From assembly GCA_044346175.1 (NCBI GenBank), contig JBIIZQ010000010.1:1-64000 (forward strand): a stretch of DNA of 64,000 nt, in the 5' to 3' direction. The translations under genes and the position numbers were made by a program. Of the stretch, positions 17,553 through 27,900 are shown piece by piece. The notes below the pieces were generated by a model that saw only the letters and a list, made by a program, of their open reading frames with translations, did no database searches and was not told the origin of the DNA. Within the stretch, counting starts at the first letter, position 1. The number at the start of each line of letters is the position of its first letter. Source of the DNA: JBJTUH01 sp044346175 (lineage in GTDB: Bacteria > Cyanobacteriota > Vampirovibrionia > Vampirovibrionales > JAJTHC01).

Positions 17553-18128
17553 ATGATGACACCCTCCTCTCCCCTCTCTTCTTCTTCGTTGAACCGTTTG
17601 CCATACCTGTGCCGTTTACTGACCTTTGGGATGCTTGTAATGACCCTGATGTTGGTATGGGTGAGTGTTTCTTTTGCAGAAGATGCCACTCAAGACAGTG
17701 CCTTTTTGATTTTGCCTTCAGGCGTGGTTGCAAGCCAAACGATGACACAAACGCCCGCAGCGGTCGTAACACAGTATGTGCAAAATCAGCTTGCCCTGCA
17801 TGGTCTTACACCTGAAGCCTATCTTTCGTTAGATGCTTCACTACAACGCCAAGTGATGACCCCAGGGCGGAGTATGGTGCTGAGTCGTGAACAAACGCGT
17901 CAAATTGTACCCAAGAGAATTGCGTTACCAACACAAGTGATGCAAAGTTTAGTATTAGGGAGTCAAGTCGATACGCAGACGATTGGACGTTTTGGTGTGG
18001 GAATCCCCACCATGCACGCCATTAAAACCAGCCAAGGCATGACACTAACCCCCATTCTTTTTGGGAACACCCTTGTGATGATTAACCATGAGGGTCGTAT
18101 CATGGGTGTAACCCACGGCATGTTCTAA
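17553..18128 (+). CDS. Hypothetical exported protein
   Basis: The product has 191 residues. A Ser-rich start is followed by a hydrophobic helix (LLTFGMLVMTLMLVWVSVS, about residues 22-41) and AFAE-like cleavage context (SFAED), so it is probably secreted to the periplasm. The mature part has no recognised domain. The start has two tandem ATGs. Confidence 0.55.
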   Translation: MMTPSSPLSSSSLNRLPYLCRLLTFGMLVMTLMLVWVSVSFAEDATQDSAFLILPSGVVASQTMTQTPAAVVTQYVQNQLALHGLTPEAYLSLDASLQRQVMTPGRSMVLSREQTRQIVPKRIALPTQVMQSLVLGSQVDTQTIGRFGVGIPTMHAIKTSQGMTLTPILFGNTLVMINHEGRIMGVTHGMF

Positions 18129-18224
18129 CAGTGCAGCTATTGGCTATTAGCACCTCGTCATACTGCACGAATTGACAGAGGCTTCTTTAAGTTTGTCATG
18201 TCATACCATGCTTACTTTAAGCAC

Positions 18225-18262
18225 TTCAACACGCACCCTCTTACAAGAGGGTGCGTGTTGAA
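18225..18262. terminator. Perfect 18-bp hairpin upstream of serS
   Basis: TTCAACACGCACCCTCTT (18225-18242) is perfectly complementary to 18245-18262. It lies 96 nt after the exported-protein stop and 84 nt before serS. It has no T run on either strand. It is probably a terminator or processing hairpin; I see no T-box specifier or antiterminator sequence. Confidence 0.55.
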
Positions 18263-18345
18263 CTGTGTTATCCTGTGAGGTATATTAGTGAGATACTTTA
18301 TGTGCATTTTTATACCGTTTATTTTTAGACCGAGACTCTTTCCCG

Positions 18346-19656
18346 ATGTTAGATATTCGCCTCCTACGTCAAGACCCCGACTGGATCAAAACGACACTTG
18401 CTAAACGGGATACCGCATTGGTTGCTCGTGTAGATGAAGTATGGGCTTTGGACGAAAAGCGGCGTGCTATTTTAGCAGAGGTAGAGTCTGGACGTGCTGA
18501 GCGTAACCAGCTGAGTAAAACGATGGGGCTGGCTCGGAAAGAAGGTCGAACTGAAGATGCAGAGACCATGCTCGCTGCCTCAAAGACCATTAGTGCCAAA
18601 CTGGATGCACTTGAAGAAGCCCTCAAGGCACTTGAAATGGCTCAAGCAGATATTTTAATGACCCTTCCTAACCTTCCTCACGAGAGTGTGCCTGTGGGGA
18701 AAGATGAGGCGGATAATCAAGAGCTTAAACGTTGGGGCTGTGCTTTGAAGGAAGCACGTCAAGCGATATTTTCAGAGGCAGAGGCAAAAGCCCACTGGGA
18801 TATTGCACCCGCTTTGGGTTTAGTTGACTTTGAGCGTGGCGTGAAATTAGCCAAGTCTCGGTTTTCTGTCTTCACGGGTAAAGGGGCGAAGTTAGTGCGT
18901 GCCTTGATGACCTTCATGCTTGAACTACACACTGAGGAACACGGGTATCATGAAGTATGGCCTCCCTACTTAGTGAATCGTGAAACCATGACAGGTACAG
19001 GACAACTCCCTAAGTTTGAAGAAGACCTCTTTAAATTGACAGGTGAGTATGAGCTTTACTTGATTCCTACGGCCGAGGTTCCTGTGACGAATCTTCATGC
19101 AGGTGAAATCCTTTCAGGCGAGCAGCTTCCTATTCAGTATTGTGCCTATACGCCATGTTTCCGTTCAGAGGCTGGCTCAGCAGGACGGGATACCCGAGGG
19201 CTATTACGTCAGCATCAGTTTGACAAAGTAGAACTTGTCCATTTTGTGCGTCCTGAAACCTCTCAAGAGGTGCATGAAGCCCTTGTGCGTCATGCAGAAA
19301 CGGTGTTAGAACGCCTAGAGTTACCTTACCGACGCTTACTTTTGTGTACAGGGGATATGGGGTTTAGTGCGGGTAAGTGTATTGACCTTGAGGTATGGAT
19401 GCCTGGGCAAAATACTTACAGAGAAATATCGAGCTGTAGTAACTTTTTTGACTTCCAAGCCCGTCGTGCTAGCTTGCGTTATCGTCCTACGCCCGATGCC
19501 AAGCCAGAGTTTGTGCATACGTTGAATGGTTCAGGACTTGCCATTGGTAGAACATTTGCTGCTATTTTGGAAAACTATCAAAACGCCGATGGCTCGGTGA
19601 GTATTCCTAAAGTTTTACAACCCTACATGAATCATGCTAGCCTACTAACGTTATAA
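18346..19656 (+). CDS. serS: Seryl-tRNA synthetase
   Basis: It charges tRNA-Ser. The N-terminal coiled-coil arm (about residues 25-100) is followed by a class II core: motif 2 TPCFRSEAGSAGRDTRG and motif 3 GSGLAIGRTFAAILE. The length of 436 and the start MLDIRLLRQDP are typical. It is transcribed alone. Confidence 0.98.
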   Translation: MLDIRLLRQDPDWIKTTLAKRDTALVARVDEVWALDEKRRAILAEVESGRAERNQLSKTMGLARKEGRTEDAETMLAASKTISAKLDALEEALKALEMAQADILMTLPNLPHESVPVGKDEADNQELKRWGCALKEARQAIFSEAEAKAHWDIAPALGLVDFERGVKLAKSRFSVFTGKGAKLVRALMTFMLELHTEEHGYHEVWPPYLVNRETMTGTGQLPKFEEDLFKLTGEYELYLIPTAEVPVTNLHAGEILSGEQLPIQYCAYTPCFRSEAGSAGRDTRGLLRQHQFDKVELVHFVRPETSQEVHEALVRHAETVLERLELPYRRLLLCTGDMGFSAGKCIDLEVWMPGQNTYREISSCSNFFDFQARRASLRYRPTPDAKPEFVHTLNGSGLAIGRTFAAILENYQNADGSVSIPKVLQPYMNHASLLTL

Positions 19657-19821
19657 CCCTCCTATTCCTTACGCTTGTGAGTTCATGCGTAAAGTCGTCT
19701 TACTTCTATAAAAGCATACAGTGCTACGAAAGACCCCATGGGATGTGTGGCTTGCTGTTAGGGGGATACGACCTGATGTACGTCTGAGCATGCCTATGGT
19801 ATTAAGTGCAAGACCAGTTAA

Positions 19822-21237
19822 ATGAAGGGTTCAGTGAGATACGTGATGACTTATATTCAAAATTACATGCACCATGGCACGACTGATTCGGAAGATGTCA
19901 TTATTATTGGGGGTGGCATTTCTGGCTTAGCCACCGCTGTAGCACTCTTGAAGCAAGGGGTACGACCTCTCATTTTGGAGCAACAAGAGGTTTGTGGTGG
20001 TCGTGTAAAAACAGAACTTGTCCAAGACTTTCAATGCGATGTGGGTTTTCAAGTTCTCCTCACTGCTTATCCTGAGCTTCCGTCGTTTTTTGACCTCAAA
20101 GCCCTCAAACTGCAACCCTTTATGGCGGGTGCCAAACTTTGGCAGGGTAAACGTTTTGCCTATGTAGGCGACCCATTCAAACATCCTGAATCGGCCCTTG
20201 CCACCTTATTTGCAAGTATTGGTAATCCGATTGAAAAGCTCCTTGTATTGAAATTACGCAAGCAGCTGATAGATGTTACAGACCCTTATAGCCTTTATGA
20301 GCCTGAAACGCATGAGGCTCTTTTCCAAAAAGACTTTACCCGTGCTACGACGCTTGAGTTTTTGCAAGCCTATGGTTTTTCCTCTGCCTCTCAAGGTATG
20401 ATTACGCGCTTCTTTAAGCCTTTTTTCTCAGGGGTGTTTTTAGAGCCTTTGTTGGATACGCCAGCTTCCCAGTTTTTGTTTACCTATTTGATGTTTGCAC
20501 AAGGTGAAGTTGCCCTACCTCAAGAGGGTATGGGGGCTTTAGTGAGTCAATTATTGGCCCAGATTCCTTCTGACTATGTCCGCACAGGATGCCGTGTCAC
20601 CAAGCTTGACCCCCAGCATGTGTGGTTACACGGACAGGACTCCCCACTACATGCAAAGGCTGTGGTGGTAGCTTGCGACCTTCCTGCCACAGTGGGGCTT
20701 TTACATACTTTGGATGAAGCCATGAGTTCCGAGATGTCCTTGAGTTATTTACGTCAGCAGGGTAGGCTACATCATTATGCCACTGCTCAACTTTACTATC
20801 GTACGCCTACGCCGCCCATTACCCAGCCTATCTTAATGCTTAATGGGACGGGGCAAGGTTTGGTGAACAATGTCACCGTACCTACGCTAGTTCAGCCTGA
20901 TTATGCAACAAAGCAGCAGGGGCATTTGGTGAGTGTGGCACTTAATGGCATTCCTGAACTGGAGGAAGAGGCACTGGAGGCGTTGATTCGTCAGGAGCTT
21001 TCAAGTTGGTTTGGGATTTTGGCGATTAAGCAATGGCAACACATCAAAACGTATCGATTACCACATGCCCTCCCCGCAGCGTGTGCTTTAACCCATCCTC
21101 ATCTTGCTCATTTGGCGACAGGGGTTCATCCTTCGGGGGTCTTTTTGGCAGGTGACTGGACACAAACGCCGTCTTTAAATGGGGCGTTACGCTCTGCCAG
21201 ACTTTGCACTGAAGCACTCCTGCATTATTTACGTTAG
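19822..21237 (+). CDS. FAD-dependent amine oxidase/desaturase-family oxidoreductase
   Basis: The dinucleotide-binding motif DVIIIGGGISGLATAVALL (about residues 25-43) is followed by a GGR segment (CGGRVKTE). A C-terminal FAD-contacting region (GVFLAGDWTQTPSLNGAL) closes the fold, as in the protoporphyrinogen oxidase/phytoene desaturase/amine oxidase superfamily. The substrate cannot be read from sequence. It is the first gene of an apparent operon: murF starts 34 nt later and the chorismate enzyme 24 nt after murF. Confidence 0.8.
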   Translation: MKGSVRYVMTYIQNYMHHGTTDSEDVIIIGGGISGLATAVALLKQGVRPLILEQQEVCGGRVKTELVQDFQCDVGFQVLLTAYPELPSFFDLKALKLQPFMAGAKLWQGKRFAYVGDPFKHPESALATLFASIGNPIEKLLVLKLRKQLIDVTDPYSLYEPETHEALFQKDFTRATTLEFLQAYGFSSASQGMITRFFKPFFSGVFLEPLLDTPASQFLFTYLMFAQGEVALPQEGMGALVSQLLAQIPSDYVRTGCRVTKLDPQHVWLHGQDSPLHAKAVVVACDLPATVGLLHTLDEAMSSEMSLSYLRQQGRLHHYATAQLYYRTPTPPITQPILMLNGTGQGLVNNVTVPTLVQPDYATKQQGHLVSVALNGIPELEEEALEALIRQELSSWFGILAIKQWQHIKTYRLPHALPAACALTHPHLAHLATGVHPSGVFLAGDWTQTPSLNGALRSARLCTEALLHYLR

Positions 21238-21271
21238 GTATTATAGATTCTAAGTAAAGGTTTCCTTTGTT

Positions 21272-23029
21272 ATGGCTCCTGAATTACAGATGGAATGTGC
21301 TTTGTCACCCGCTTTTGTTTGGCATGATTCTCCTGTCTTTACTTTGAAGGAATGTCTTACATTAACACAGGCAAAGGTACAACCCGTACAAACGGGGCGG
21401 TGTCAACGCTACCCAAAAGGGGTGGTGCTTACCACAGATACCCGCTTACTGGCTGAGAAAGTTACAGAAGCCCATGCCCAAGGTCTTGCCGTGGCTTTTA
21501 TGCCTCTTGTGGGGGAACGTTTTGATGGACATACTTTTCTTGAAGCGGCACTAGAAGCCTCGGTCGATTATATTTGGGTAGCAACCTCGTATTGGCATAC
21601 GCATCAAAATGCCTTGCAGGCGCTTGCGAATGCCTCTCAAACCTTGGCGAGCTACTGGTTAGTTTCTAATACCTTATTGGCTTATCAGGGATTGGCAAGG
21701 GGGTATCGTAAATCCTTAGCACAGTTAAATCCTCAGCAGCGTGTGATTGCTTTAACGGGTAGCTCGGGTAAAACAACCGTTAAAAATCTTCTTGCCAAGT
21801 TGTTGAACGCTTATGCACCCACCCATGCCAGTGCGAAAAATCATAATAATGATATTGGGGTCGTGCAAACCCTTTTTCAAGCCACGCCTGCCCATACGTA
21901 TGTGGTGGTTGAAATGGGGATGCGTGGCTTGGGGGAAATCCGTCGTTTAGCTCAGTGTGCCTTACCCGATATGGCATTGACGCTTAATGTAGGCCCAGCA
22001 CATATTGGGCTTCTGGGTTCTTTGGAAGCCATTGCAGAAGCAAAATGCGAAATTGCCGAGGGGTTGTTTCTTCAGCAAACTTCCGTGGATTTATCGGTAT
22101 CCAAAGTGTCATCCCGAAAGTCTTCGGGGTATTGGTTTGTGAATGAAGAAGATACTTTAATTCAAGCACGTGTGCCTCATGTGGTTTCGCAAATGGTAAC
22201 ACACGCATCGCATGATGCAGATACTGCCATGAGGGTTGTTCCTTTTGGAGGGCATACACGTTTAACGGTCAGTGCGTCTCATCATCCACGGGCGATAGAA
22301 ACGTATGACTATGGTCTATCGGATGGTTCGCAGACAGTGACATTTCCACTGGCATTACCTGGTCGTCACCATGCCTTAAACGTAGCCGTGTGCCTTGAGG
22401 TTATTCATGCCCTTGACCTTCCTCTTGAACCTGCTTTGGAGGTCTTACAAACCCTGTGTGATGAAACGGCTTTACTCACAACCTCTCTTGAAGAGGCTGC
22501 TCCTGAGGCACTTGCTGCACTCACCCTTGAGCGTTGGCAAATCTTACCCCGTATTCCTTTAGCCCATGGCGGGTTTTTACACCGTGTGTTTGATGCTTAC
22601 AATGCCAACCCCGCCAGTATGCAAGCTTCATTAACCAGTTTTTTTACTTGGTTGGCACAGCAACCTTACACCCAAACCCCTGATGATGCCACGCAAACCG
22701 ATGTGTTATTGGTGTTGGGTGCCATGGAGGAGCTTGGACCTTATACCCGCCAGTATCATATCCAGCTTGGACGACAGCTTGCCGCATGGATGGGGGAACG
22801 TCCTGTGGGGTGGCATCGTCTTTTTGTGATTGGCACCCATGCCTTGCCAGTCATTGAAACCCTTGCTGAACTAGGTACCTGTCCGCCTGTTGCTTTGTGT
22901 GATGCGTTTACCACCGTGGACGAAGCCCGTGAGGCTTATCTAGCTTGGTTGTCCGATGCACGTCGTCCTGTGAAAACAGTCTTCCTTAAGGGGTCGCGTC
23001 GTTATCAATTGGAGACCTTACTGGGTTAA
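21272..23029 (+). CDS. murF: UDP-MurNAc-tripeptide:D-Ala-D-Ala ligase MurF
   Basis: It adds D-Ala-D-Ala to the peptidoglycan precursor. The Mur ligase ATP loop (GSSGKTTVKN), NHNNDIGV, and VVEMGMRGLGEIRRL match MurF order, and a C-terminal DAYNANPASM segment is typical. At 585 residues it is more than 100 longer than most MurF proteins. The extra length lies mainly in insertions around residues 270-330 and near 395-430. It is the middle gene of a three-gene operon. Confidence 0.93.
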   Translation: MAPELQMECALSPAFVWHDSPVFTLKECLTLTQAKVQPVQTGRCQRYPKGVVLTTDTRLLAEKVTEAHAQGLAVAFMPLVGERFDGHTFLEAALEASVDYIWVATSYWHTHQNALQALANASQTLASYWLVSNTLLAYQGLARGYRKSLAQLNPQQRVIALTGSSGKTTVKNLLAKLLNAYAPTHASAKNHNNDIGVVQTLFQATPAHTYVVVEMGMRGLGEIRRLAQCALPDMALTLNVGPAHIGLLGSLEAIAEAKCEIAEGLFLQQTSVDLSVSKVSSRKSSGYWFVNEEDTLIQARVPHVVSQMVTHASHDADTAMRVVPFGGHTRLTVSASHHPRAIETYDYGLSDGSQTVTFPLALPGRHHALNVAVCLEVIHALDLPLEPALEVLQTLCDETALLTTSLEEAAPEALAALTLERWQILPRIPLAHGGFLHRVFDAYNANPASMQASLTSFFTWLAQQPYTQTPDDATQTDVLLVLGAMEELGPYTRQYHIQLGRQLAAWMGERPVGWHRLFVIGTHALPVIETLAELGTCPPVALCDAFTTVDEAREAYLAWLSDARRPVKTVFLKGSRRYQLETLLG

Positions 23030-23053
23030 GTTATCCGACGGAGGGTTTGCGAT

Positions 23054-24823
23054 ATGTGGGATAAATCTACGTTCGATACATTCACAAAACACGCCTTTCA
23101 CTTAGGGCAGTGGCAAATATTGCCTGTGCTTGCTTTGTCTGACCTTCTTGAAGTGCCGCCTTCACCCGAGGGGATGCACACACTCATGACAGTCCTTCAT
23201 GAGTGTCTCTTACCGTATGGGTGTGAGTGGCAGTTCATGAACGGCATGCCTCCCCATGAGACCCCTCATAAAGCCTCAGCAGACACCCTCTTTGAGCCTC
23301 ACACTGAGCCTGGCATTGACACGAAAACACCCGTGCAAACGTCCTCTAATACGTCACGGTATGCTTTTATGATGATAGGCTTTCCGCAACAAAAGGACGT
23401 ATTCTCCTCAAGTTCAAGTTTTGTACTATACCCTGAAGATTCTTTATGGCACCAAGCGAGAGGCTTTCAAGACTGGTTACAAAGCCAAACCGAGCGGATA
23501 CAAGCTCAGCAACTTGGTTTGTCCGACTCTCGTGATTGGCGTTCGGAACCTACGCTAGGGTGGTCTCAGGTCATGCAAGCCCGTTTGGGAAGTGCTTGGG
23601 TTTACTGGGCGTATGAACTTGGCATCCTTCTTGAACCTAGTGCTTTTGCATCGCATGAAGCTATCACCGTGCAAACCGTAATCCCCGCCATACAAGCCCC
23701 ACTGACGATTGCCGTCATGCGTCCTACCATGGTATGGGTGGGGATTGATTGGCAGGAAGGTACGCTCCATGTGGCTTGGCATGTGGATACGCCTACGTGT
23801 TGTCTTGAAAGTCTGTGTCAAGCGGTTTCTGACATACAAGCGTCCATGTTCCAGAGGGATAAGTCCACTTCCTCTTCACTTGAGGCGATGACGCTTCCTG
23901 AAACAATCACATGGGGTATGTCTGAAGTCACTTACTCGGAGGCGGTCTGTACTTTACAACAGGGCATTACCCAAGGGGCGTTCTATCAGGCAAACCTTAG
24001 CTTACAAGCCCGTTTGACGATGCCTCAGGGCTATGAACCGTTGTCTGATTGGTTTGCCCGTTATATTCATAATCCTTCTCCTTTTTCGGCTTTGTGGTAT
24101 GCACCGTGGTCTTTTCAGGGGCAAGCAATAGCATCTCAAAACGCCCCTACTTGGCTGCTGTGTCATAGCCCTGAGCGCTTGGTTCTGCAAGAGCCTGTTG
24201 CAGACCCTACCGCCAGTGACACCCTCAAGACGTGGCGGCTTTCCACTCGTCCAATTGCTGGGACACGCAGTAGAGGAGAAACCCATGCCGAACAACGCAC
24301 TTTGGAGGCGGCCTTGAAAACCCTCCCCAAGGAACAAGCTGAACACACCATGCTCGTGGACCTTTTACGGAACGACCTTGGGCGTTTGTGTGAAGCGGGT
24401 TCTGTAAACGTCACAGAGTATCAAACCTTGGAACTTTACCGTTATGTAACGCATCTCGTCAGTGAAGTAGAAGGGTATCTCCGAGCTTCAAAGGTGTCTG
24501 ATTTACCGGCAGTGTTTTCACTGTTGCAGGCGATGTTTCCAGGAGGTACCATTACTGGATGTCCTAAGTGGCGTTGTATGGCGTGGCTTTTTAAGCAAGA
24601 GGTTATGCCACGAGGCTTTTACACAGGTTCATGCGGTTATTGGCAAGGGGCTACGGGTACGCTTGACTGGAATATCTTAATTCGTAGTGCCATGTACTAC
24701 CCTGATACGCACCTGTTGGTTTGCCATGGCGGGGCGGGTATTGTGGCGGACTCGATACCTTCTCATGAGTATCGAGAAAGTCTTAAAAAAATGCGTCATT
24801 TTACGCAGTACGAGCCTTCATAA
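23054..24823 (+). CDS. Chorismate-utilising enzyme, PabB/TrpE component I
   Basis: The chorismate-binding core lies in residues about 300-585: RPIAGTRSRGE, LVDLLRNDLGRLC, FPGGTITGCPK, FYTGSCGYW and the closing GGAGIVADS. FPGGTITGCPK and FYTGS resemble PabB (aminodeoxychorismate synthase). However PIAGT, with Ala where many PabB have Lys, resembles TrpE (anthranilate synthase). The N-terminal 300 residues are divergent and longer than usual. No glutamine amidotransferase (PabA/TrpG) or lyase (PabC) is adjacent. Folate context (folD, metH nearby) mildly favours PabB. Confidence 0.8.
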   Translation: MWDKSTFDTFTKHAFHLGQWQILPVLALSDLLEVPPSPEGMHTLMTVLHECLLPYGCEWQFMNGMPPHETPHKASADTLFEPHTEPGIDTKTPVQTSSNTSRYAFMMIGFPQQKDVFSSSSSFVLYPEDSLWHQARGFQDWLQSQTERIQAQQLGLSDSRDWRSEPTLGWSQVMQARLGSAWVYWAYELGILLEPSAFASHEAITVQTVIPAIQAPLTIAVMRPTMVWVGIDWQEGTLHVAWHVDTPTCCLESLCQAVSDIQASMFQRDKSTSSSLEAMTLPETITWGMSEVTYSEAVCTLQQGITQGAFYQANLSLQARLTMPQGYEPLSDWFARYIHNPSPFSALWYAPWSFQGQAIASQNAPTWLLCHSPERLVLQEPVADPTASDTLKTWRLSTRPIAGTRSRGETHAEQRTLEAALKTLPKEQAEHTMLVDLLRNDLGRLCEAGSVNVTEYQTLELYRYVTHLVSEVEGYLRASKVSDLPAVFSLLQAMFPGGTITGCPKWRCMAWLFKQEVMPRGFYTGSCGYWQGATGTLDWNILIRSAMYYPDTHLLVCHGGAGIVADSIPSHEYRESLKKMRHFTQYEPS

Positions 24824-24939
24824 CGCTCCATAAAGTGCTATAGTGTTTCTCTTTGATGTATCCAGTAGCGTATACTCTGTTGCTCAGGTCGATTGCCCTC
24901 CCTTGTATGTGAAAGAATAAAAGGGATTGAGGGAGAGGG

Positions 24940-27900
24940 TTAAACCATGACCTTGGCATTATCAGGCGTATAAAGGCTTAACCCAGCTTCAATTAAACCT
25001 GATACTGCAGGCTTATAATCAAGCATCTTTAAGTCTAACTGACCACTAGACTTTAAACTTGACAACTCATAAGGCACATGAGGATAAATACCCTTATCTT
25101 CAAGCTTAGGATGCGAACGCTGTACTTGGATGTAGCATCCCGTATTAAACACCATAGGTTGCCCCTCAGCATCACAATATAGCTCATACTTTGCTTTTAA
25201 GTTTTCAAGCAAAACTTGACGGTTGATATGCGTATATAAAGGTTGCACTTTCCAAGTTTTGCCTTCTTTATATAACACTTGCCCTATCGCACTTTTACTA
25301 CATTTAAAAGCCAAGCCTTGTAGTCCTCTTTCTTTTTTACCTTTGTTTCTTCTCTCTCTTTCTCTTGTCGCTAAGGCTTCTTTAGCCATAACATCAGTCA
25401 CATCACCATAATTGACAATTTGATAACGTCCATTTTCAGTACGTGAAAGTTCAGTATCTTTATAAGGCTCGTTCTTAAGATTATAAGTAGCCTTAGAAGC
25501 CTGACGCACGGGGGTTTTAAAGCGAGGGTGAAATACTGTTTGGTCTTCATGAAGTACAACAGAGGTACTTCCCATTTCCTTAACGGTCTTCCAAGCTTCT
25601 TTTGGCAAACCTTTGAGGGCTTCAGCCAGTGCTTTATCCCGCATACTGTCAATATCTTTTTGAGTAATGCGTGAACGACCTATTAAATGATACGCATCAC
25701 GTTCTTGACCTTTTTTATCAACGTATTTTTCATCACGAATACCATAGACGGTATCTTTAGGGTCAAGGTCAATTTTATTACGCTTGATGTTGATAGGGAC
25801 AATACGGCGTGTGGTTGGCTCCAGTGCATCACGCAAGGTATTCGTGATGTATCCAGGCTTAAAAACGGTTATCATCGCACCTGTTTCTTCACATTTTTCA
25901 GAGCCAAAAAAGTGCCTAAAGAAGCTCAACATGTAGGCATCCACCCCGTGATGACGCTTATTTGCCCGATTCTTTTTAGCGTACTGATACTTCACCTCGC
26001 CGTTAGGATAGGTCGCCAAAACTTCCCATTCAATTTTATCAGTAGCATCATACAAGTACTGGTAAGCATTCAGGCGTTTGGCAATAAGGTTTGTATGGGT
26101 ACCGTGGGCTACATATACAAAACGGTCTTGGTCAGCAGCACCCACGCCCTTATTACAGTACAAATGCACTACCTGCTGTACAAGACGGCTCAGGTAGGAA
26201 GTGTCCGCCAAACCATTGTAAGAGTCAATCAGCTCACGGGCATTTTCACTTGAAAGCAAGCTTTTTTTCTTCTTTGAAAGCGTTTTTATGGTTTCAATTC
26301 TACCTTGATACTGTTGCCAAGGCTGTTCCCCCTTTTGCTTCAGCCACTCGTAAGGGGTACGTTTGCCTTTTTCTTTATTGGCAATACTACAAGCCAGTAC
26401 AAGGTTTTCACGCTTACTGGTACCTGCAATAGAGCTTGGCACCACGTGTTCAATCTCCCATTGGCTATCAAAAGGGTTATCAATGGTTTTGCCCGTATAA
26501 AGACATATCTTACCCTGCTCCTCCCAAAGGGCAAGGGTTCTGATGTTTTTACCCATCACAGGAATGCCATGCGTCACAAGATATTCTTCATGCCTTTTAT
26601 TGATGACGGCATGCTCTTTTTGACGTTTTTCAATTTCCTTCTTTTTATGATTACCATTCAAGGCGTTATCGCTCCGAGCAAACTCCAATACCACATAAGA
26701 AGGCGTGCCGTACGCTTTCACTTGCGTTTTAAAGAAGTTAAAAAAGAGTTGTAAGCGGTTACGCACAAGGTTGTTACGACACGTCGCAATAAGCTTATGG
26801 ATTTGCTTTTCACGTACTGAAAGAGGCTCATTCAAAAACTCATCTCGGCGGTCGCCTAAAGACAAACTTTCCCAAGGGGTATCCCAACCCATGCCTTTTG
26901 CAAAGTCAATCAAGTCAGCCCGCATTAAACCTGTACGCCCATCGTCTGAAAATTCACGGTATAAAATCTCACCTGTACGCTTACAAGGTGTAGGATAATG
27001 CCCTGCCTCTAAAAAGGTTTGAATAAATATCTCAGGCGATTGACCTGATAAAATAAGCTCCTTTAAGAGATAAGCGGCTGGACGTGAAAGGCTCGAACGA
27101 CCATCCGAAGAAGGTTTCCAGTTTTCAAATTGAGCATATTGTTTTTTGGCTTGGTCATTTTTATAGGAAACAGCGTTTGCAAGTTCTGGCAAATGTTTGT
27201 TAAGCCAAACAGCCGATAAAGTATCTTGCTTATCATTTACAAACGCATCCCAAACAGCGAATAACTCACCCGATGTAAGTCCTCTGCTTGTGTAGTTACG
27301 GTCAGTAAAGCGAAGGTTTTTCAAAAGCATCAAGGCTTTGGCATCATTGACAACACTCCACTTCACACCTGCTGGCTTGTAAGCGTCGTCATCTTTTTTA
27401 GCACGAGCGACATTTAACCGACGGATTAAAGCACACTTGGCAATAATGCGGTTATCAAAACGAGCCACTTTTTGAGAAAGCACCCCTTCCCACTCAAACG
27501 GAAAAGCTTGCCCTTGGAACAAAGGCAGTGCTTTTTCAGAAGCATCCTTCACTTTATAGGCACGGTTGGAGCCTCTAAACTTAGCGTAAGGCTTTAAAGC
27601 CGATATCGCATTTTTTTGCATGGCGTGGTAGCTGGCACAAAACTCACCCGAACGCCCGTACAAAAATTGTTCCAAAGCCGCTGGCTTATGAAGCCCTTCA
27701 ATATGTGGGCGTGCCTTTTGCAAACATTCAAAGAGTGCCGTAAGCTCCTGCACCACAGGCTGACGAGGTGCAGAACATCTTTCAATACGTACTTTATCCG
27801 CATGGCTAGGAATGCGACTGCGTAAAGTGTTAGGGTTCTCCCAATGCCACAGCCCTGCAATCACAGCCTCAAAATAACAAGGCTTTTTATAGTGTTCAGG

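Noticed and set aside
18129..18345. T-box or similar riboswitch upstream of serS
   Set aside because: Only a simple perfect hairpin is present; no T-box core sequence or antiterminator alternative is seen.
25687..26253. 188-residue open frame on the plus strand inside cas9
   Set aside because: It is fully antisense to the RuvC/HNH part of cas9, has no recognisable domain, and is a shadow of the real gene.
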